From Saccharopolyspora dendranthemae (GTDB lineage: Bacteria; Actinomycetota; Actinomycetes; Mycobacteriales; Pseudonocardiaceae), in the NCBI RefSeq assembly GCF_007829955.1, contig NZ_VIWX01000001.1, positions 868,001-932,000 of the forward strand: a stretch of 64,000 nucleotides of DNA, read 5' to 3'. Within the stretch, counting starts at the first letter, position 1, and each line of letters starts with the position of its first letter. This document shows positions 60,575 through 64,000 of the stretch, one piece after another. The notes beneath the pieces are model-generated. The model ran no database searches, was not told the DNA's origin, and saw only the letters and a list, made by a program, of their open reading frames with translations. A program made the position numbers and the translations under genes.

Positions 60575-61474
60575 ATGAAGATGTCGCACAGCAGATCCAC
60601 ACGTCTCCTGGCGCTGTTGGCCGCTCTGGCGGCGACGCTGTCGATGGCTGCCGGCTGCGGCGGGAGAGAAGCTCAGACGGGTCAAGAAGCCAAGCAGATC
60701 AACATCGGGTACATCGCGTGGGACGAGGACATCGCGGTCACCTACCTGTACAAGGAACTCCTCGAGCGCCGGGGCTACGAGGTGAACGCGACCGAGCTCG
60801 AAGCGGGACCGATCTACGCCGGCCTGGCGCAGGGCAACCCCGATCTGTTCCTGGACGCCTGGCTGCCGGAGACCCACGCCGACTACTGGCAGCAGTACGG
60901 CCCGAAGCTGGAGGACCTGGGCGTCTGGTACGACCAGGCCACCCTGAACATCGCCGTGCCCCAGTACATGACCGACGTCAACACCATCGCCGATCTCAAG
61001 GGGCGCGGCGCCGAGCTCGGTGGGGTCATCACCGGTATCGACCCGGGCGCGGGCTTGAGCCGGACCACCAAGGACAAGGCGATCCCGGCGTACGGGTTGC
61101 AGAACGAGTTCCAGCTGCAGACCTCGTCGACCACCGCGATGCTCGCCGCGCTGCAGAAGGCCACCAGCGAGCAGAAGCCGATCGTGGTCACCCTGTGGCA
61201 CCCGCACTGGGCCTACGCCCGGTTCCCCATCAAGGACCTGCAGGACCCGATGGGTGCGATGGGAGCGGCGGAGCAGGTCCACGCCGTCGGACGCCAGAAC
61301 TTCAGCAAGGACTTCTCCGAGGTCACCGAGATGGTGAAGAAGTTCCGGCTGAACGACCAGCAGCTGGCCAGCTTGGAGAACGAGATCAACAACGCGCCCA
61401 AGGGCCAGGAGCAAGCGGCGGCCAAGAAGTGGGCCGACGCCAACCCGGAGGTCATCAAGTCCTTCGCCGGATGA
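60575..61474 (+). CDS. Glycine betaine/osmolyte-binding lipoprotein (OpuAC/ProX type)
   Basis: The protein has 299 residues with AGGAGGGCAG before the ATG. The signal peptide (STRLLALLAALAATL) ends in lipobox MAAGC, so Cys30 is lipidated and the protein is tethered outside. The mature part has INIGYIAWDEDIAVTYLYKELLERRGY, DLFLDAWLPETHADYW and VVTLWHPHWAYARF, whose tryptophans suit a cage for quaternary ammonium compounds. It is the last gene of the operon, followed by a long hairpin. Confidence 0.92.
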   Translation: MKMSHSRSTRLLALLAALAATLSMAAGCGGREAQTGQEAKQINIGYIAWDEDIAVTYLYKELLERRGYEVNATELEAGPIYAGLAQGNPDLFLDAWLPETHADYWQQYGPKLEDLGVWYDQATLNIAVPQYMTDVNTIADLKGRGAELGGVITGIDPGAGLSRTTKDKAIPAYGLQNEFQLQTSSTTAMLAALQKATSEQKPIVVTLWHPHWAYARFPIKDLQDPMGAMGAAEQVHAVGRQNFSKDFSEVTEMVKKFRLNDQQLASLENEINNAPKGQEQAAAKKWADANPEVIKSFAG

Positions 61475-61522
61475 CCCGAAAGGGCGTGGTCGGTGGGAAT
61501 TTCCCACCGACCACGCTCGGGT
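61475..61522 (+). terminator. Terminator of the osmolyte ABC operon
   Basis: GCGTGGTCGGTGGGAA (61484-61499) pairs with its complement at 61501-61516, and the outer GACCCGA/TCGGGTC arms lengthen the stem. It begins directly after the stop. Confidence 0.7.
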
Positions 61523-61542
61523 CCCGGCCGGTGGCGGCTCCG

Positions 61543-61548
61543 TAATCT
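61543..61548 (+). promoter_or_regulatory. -10 box, leaderless promoter of VanZ-RDD gene
   Basis: TAATCT, 6 nt, then GTG 61555. Confidence 0.42.
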
Positions 61549-61554
61549 GGACGC

Positions 61555-62817
61555 GTGCCCAGCACCTACCTGCTACCGGTCAAGTCGGCCGCGCTCGTGT
61601 TCCCGCTGCTCGCCCTGCTGCTCTACCTGCCCGCCGCGGTGATCACCTACCGCAGGCACGGGATCATGTCGAGCTGGCGAACGCTGTCCTTCTACAGCTT
61701 CCTGTTCTACGCGCTCACCGCGTTCTGCATGACCTTGGTGCCGCTGCCCGGACCGTCGGTGGACGTGTGCGCGGCGTACCCGAGCATGGCCGAACCGCAG
61801 CTGACGCTGGGGAACACCGTCGCCGACATCCGCAAGGAGGCCGGTGGCACAACGGGGTTCGGCGCGCTGGTGCTGCACAACTCCGCCGTGCGGGACGCGC
61901 TGCTGAACCTCCTGCTGCTGGTGCCGCTCGGCGTGTACCTCAGGTACCACTTCCGCCGCGGCCTCGCGTTCACCGCCGCGACTGGGCTGGCCGCATCGCT
62001 GTTCTTCGAGATCACGCAGGCGACCGGCGTTTTCGGGCTCTACGAGTGCCCGTACCGGCTGTTCGACGTGGACGACCTGGTCATCAACGCCTCGGGCGCG
62101 GTGGTCGGCTGGTTGCTCGCGGGCGGTATCACCCGGCGGCTGCCCGCGCTGGAGGCGCTCGACGACGCGGCGCTGGCGCGCCAGGGGGTTCCGCTGGGCA
62201 GGCGGCTCACCGCGCTGCTGGTGGACCTGCTGGTCCTCCCGTGGGTGGTGCTCGCGGTGATGCTCGGCTGCGTGGTGCTGCTCGGGCTGGGGCGAGAGGG
62301 CTGGTGGCTCGGGCCGCTCGGTGGAGCACTGGTCCAGTTCGTCGTGTTCCCGCTGCTCTTCCGCGCCACACCGGGGAAACGACTGCTCCTGCTGGAGCTG
62401 ACCGGCCCTGGCGGCGAGCGCCCGTCGGCCGGTCGGCTGCTGGCGCGGGCGGTGCTGCTGATCGCGCCCGTCCTGCCGCTGGCGCTGATCGCGCTGTTCG
62501 CGGTGATGCTGGCCGTCGACTCCCCCTCGACCACCGCGTACCGGACGATCGCGATCCTGGAGTGGCTGCCGGAGGCGGCGAACCGCCCGGCCCGGCTGGT
62601 CGGAGCGCTGCGGGATTACCTCGCCCCGGCGCTGGTGGGCACCGTCCTCGTCGTCCTCGGGCTGAGCGCGACCGGCGCGTTCCTGTTCACCCTGTTGAGG
62701 CATCCGGAGCGCCTCGGTATGCACGAAAGGTCAACGGGCGTCCGCAACCGGACCCTGCCCCACCTGCGCGCCCGGGCCGAGCGGACCGATCGGGAGACCG
62801 CCGAAACCACCTCCTAG
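61555..62817 (+). CDS. VanZ-RDD fusion membrane protein
   Basis: The protein has 420 residues from GTG 61555. Residues ~1-200 match VanZ: about five helices with DALLNLLLLVPLGVYLRYHF, FFEITQATGVFGLYECPYRLFDVDDLVINASGAVVGW. Residues ~215-385 match an RDD domain: PLGRRLTALLVDLLVLP, and FRATPGKRLLLLEL. VanZ confers low-level teicoplanin resistance in some firmicutes, but most VanZ-domain proteins have unknown roles. The C-terminal tail is basic. It stands alone after the ABC operon terminator. Confidence 0.85.
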   Translation: MPSTYLLPVKSAALVFPLLALLLYLPAAVITYRRHGIMSSWRTLSFYSFLFYALTAFCMTLVPLPGPSVDVCAAYPSMAEPQLTLGNTVADIRKEAGGTTGFGALVLHNSAVRDALLNLLLLVPLGVYLRYHFRRGLAFTAATGLAASLFFEITQATGVFGLYECPYRLFDVDDLVINASGAVVGWLLAGGITRRLPALEALDDAALARQGVPLGRRLTALLVDLLVLPWVVLAVMLGCVVLLGLGREGWWLGPLGGALVQFVVFPLLFRATPGKRLLLLELTGPGGERPSAGRLLARAVLLIAPVLPLALIALFAVMLAVDSPSTTAYRTIAILEWLPEAANRPARLVGALRDYLAPALVGTVLVVLGLSATGAFLFTLLRHPERLGMHERSTGVRNRTLPHLRARAERTDRETAETTS

Positions 62818-63140
62818 CTGGGTGTTCGACCGCCATCTCGCATGAAACACGGCTGTTCCGCCACTCTTTCACAGCGACCACTCGATCGTGCGATGGCTTT
62901 TCGCTCGCATTTTCGAATCGTTGGGTGCACCATTGACACATGAGTTCGAAAGCGATGACCAAGCCCCGGACCACCCGCACCACGATCCGGCGCCTCGCGC
63001 CCAGGCGAGGATGCCGCGAGCCCGCGCCATCCCGACCAGGACCAGTCCGCGCAGCCGATGACCTGGTGATCGGTCGACCCTTCATGCCCTTGTGGCGCTT
63101 GCTCTTTGACAACTCCAGAGTGGGAATACCAGCGGGCCGC
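62818..63140. other. Convergent intergenic region of 323 bp
   Basis: This lies between the VanZ-RDD and VWA gene ends. It contains the second TTTGACAACTC motif (63098-63133). I see no gene or clear terminator stem. Confidence 0.5.
63098..63133. repeat. TTTGACAACTC motif, copy 2
   Basis: CTTGCTCTTTGACAACTC is followed by CAGAGTGGGAATACCAGC. It matches 12293-12327 with a few substitutions and one 1-nt length difference. It begins 7 nt beyond the VWA gene stop. Confidence 0.55.
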
Positions 63141-64000
63141 TCAACGACGGCGCTTGGTGCGGAGGTAGTCACCGACCACCGCCGCACCGAGCCCGTCGGA
63201 ATCCGGGGCGAGGACCCGGCCTCCGCCGCGCCTGGCGACGACGTCGACGAACGCGGCGAGGCTGGGGTCCTCCCCGAGCATGAACACGCTCAGCGTGGTA
63301 CCCAACCGGCGCAGCGCGTCCACTTCGGACAGCGTGACGCTCAGCGCGTGCGAGCTCGGCGGGTACTGGAAGACGGCCTCCCCGTCTGGTTCCAGGTGAG
63401 CGGTGGGTTCGCCGTCGGTGATCACCAGCACGACCGGCTGCGCATCGGGATGACGGCGCAGGTGCCGCCCTGCCAGCAGCAGCGCGTGGTGCAGGTTCGT
63501 CCCCTGCTCCCACACGCCCTCCAGCGCGGCGAGCTCGCCGACGTCCACGGTGGAGGCGTACCGCCCGAAGGTGACCAGCTGCAGGGCGTCCGAGCGGAAC
63601 CGCGTCGCGACCAGGTGGTGCAGCGCCAGCGCCGTGCGCTTCATCGGCACCCAACGCCCGTCCTGCACCATCGACCACGAGGTGTCCACGCACAGCACCA
63701 CCGCTGAGCGCGAACGCTGCTCGGTCTCGGAGACCTCCAGGTCGGAGATGTCGAGCAGCGGCGAGTTCCCGCCCTCCGCAGCACGACGCAGCACCGAGTT
63801 CCGAACGGTGCGGACCGCGTCCCAGGGCTCGGCGTCCCCGTAGGTCCACGGCCTGCTCGTTCCGGTCAGCTCTCCTGCGGCTCCCGCGCGGTCGGCGTCA
63901 CGCTCGCCCCTACGGGTCTTGAGCTGCGAGATGACCGACTGCAGCGCGTTCTCCCCCAGCCTGCGCATCGCCCGGGGGCTCAACCGGAGGCTGCCGTCCG
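63141..64000 (-). CDS. VWA-domain protein, N-terminus outside the window
   Basis: At least 286 residues are visible, and the frame stays open to 64000 (DGSLRLSPRAMRRLGENAL). The von Willebrand A domain has the MIDAS motif VDTSWSM, a conserved Thr in EQGTNLHHALLLAGRHL and the Asp in ITDGEPTAH. Bacterial proteins of this type usually work with a MoxR or Mg-chelatase-like AAA+ ATPase encoded upstream, which would lie beyond the right edge. The start cannot be given. Confidence 0.8.
   Translation of the reverse strand, partial: DGSLRLSPRAMRRLGENALQSVISQLKTRRGERDADRAGAAGELTGTSRPWTYGDAEPWDAVRTVRNSVLRRAAEGGNSPLLDISDLEVSETEQRSRSAVVLCVDTSWSMVQDGRWVPMKRTALALHHLVATRFRSDALQLVTFGRYASTVDVGELAALEGVWEQGTNLHHALLLAGRHLRRHPDAQPVVLVITDGEPTAHLEPDGEAVFQYPPSSHALSVTLSEVDALRRLGTTLSVFMLGEDPSLAAFVDVVARRGGGRVLAPDSDGLGAAVVGDYLRTKRRR

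Overview
The window is high-GC actinobacterial chromosome. The genes point to a mycolic-acid-lineage or pseudonocardial actinomycete: a complete Pup-proteasome locus (pup with a C-terminal GGQ, dop, pafA, pafB, pafC, prcB, prcA, mpa), mycothiol biosynthesis (mshC), an Eis-type acetyltransferase, helY next to tatA/tatC, and many GTG starts and leaderless-type promoters. Pseudonocardiaceae (Saccharopolyspora-like) is my best guess, but that is inference. I saw no rRNA, tRNA, insertion sequence, prophage or CRISPR array.

Layout. 1-7.1 kb: the start of an MHS-family transporter, an alpha/beta hydrolase, a lone CoxL-like molybdenum hydroxylase subunit, a divergent Nramp-like transporter, and a GNAT domain running in frame into a PatB/MalY-type PLP enzyme. 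7.2-16.5 kb: an SGNH hydrolase, a rhamnosidase plus MFS catabolic pair, an acyl-CoA ligase and HrpB helicase. 16.5-25 kb: an amidohydrolase, FxsA, a membrane-anchored SGNH protein, an Lrp regulator coupled to an M24 peptidase, a 5'-3' exonuclease, an Eis-like protein and a DUF4333 protein.

25-47.5 kb: the conserved proteasome region. The run helY - dagK - tatC - tatA - small membrane protein - pafC - pafB is on the minus strand. An SDR gene and a dispersed repeat then interrupt the usual pafA-pafB-pafC order. These are followed by pafA, prcA, prcB, pup, dop, a Nudix/AKR insert, mpa, two tandem Pro/Gln-rich membrane proteins, trmI, an M50-CBS protease and a RecB-like Fe-S nuclease. 47.5-58.3 kb: a second copy of the repeat, a VOC protein, hisG/hisE, homoserine dehydrogenase-like and HAD genes, a PAP2-kinase-YbhN fusion, a PAC2 protein, a StyA-like monooxygenase and mshC. 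58.3-64 kb: a glycine-betaine-type ABC operon whose ATPase gene carries an apparent -1 frameshift, a VanZ-RDD protein and the end of a VWA protein.

The proteasome genes form one pathway. Dop deamidates the Pup C-terminal Gln and removes Pup from substrates, PafA ligates Pup to substrates, Mpa unfolds them and PrcBA degrades them. PafBC is a WYL-type DNA-damage transcription activator encoded alongside.

The most interesting signals lie outside genes. (1) A ~290-340 bp repeat occurs at 33.2 and 47.5 kb. Both copies sit in convergent gaps and carry a hairpin whose two arms changed together. (2) A 72-78 bp palindrome occurs at 7.05 and 48.87 kb. (3) There is a perfect 36 bp palindrome at 1.25 kb. 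(4) A strong hairpin and a candidate second promoter lie between pup and prcB. (5) About a dozen -10 boxes sit 5-8 nt before start codons.
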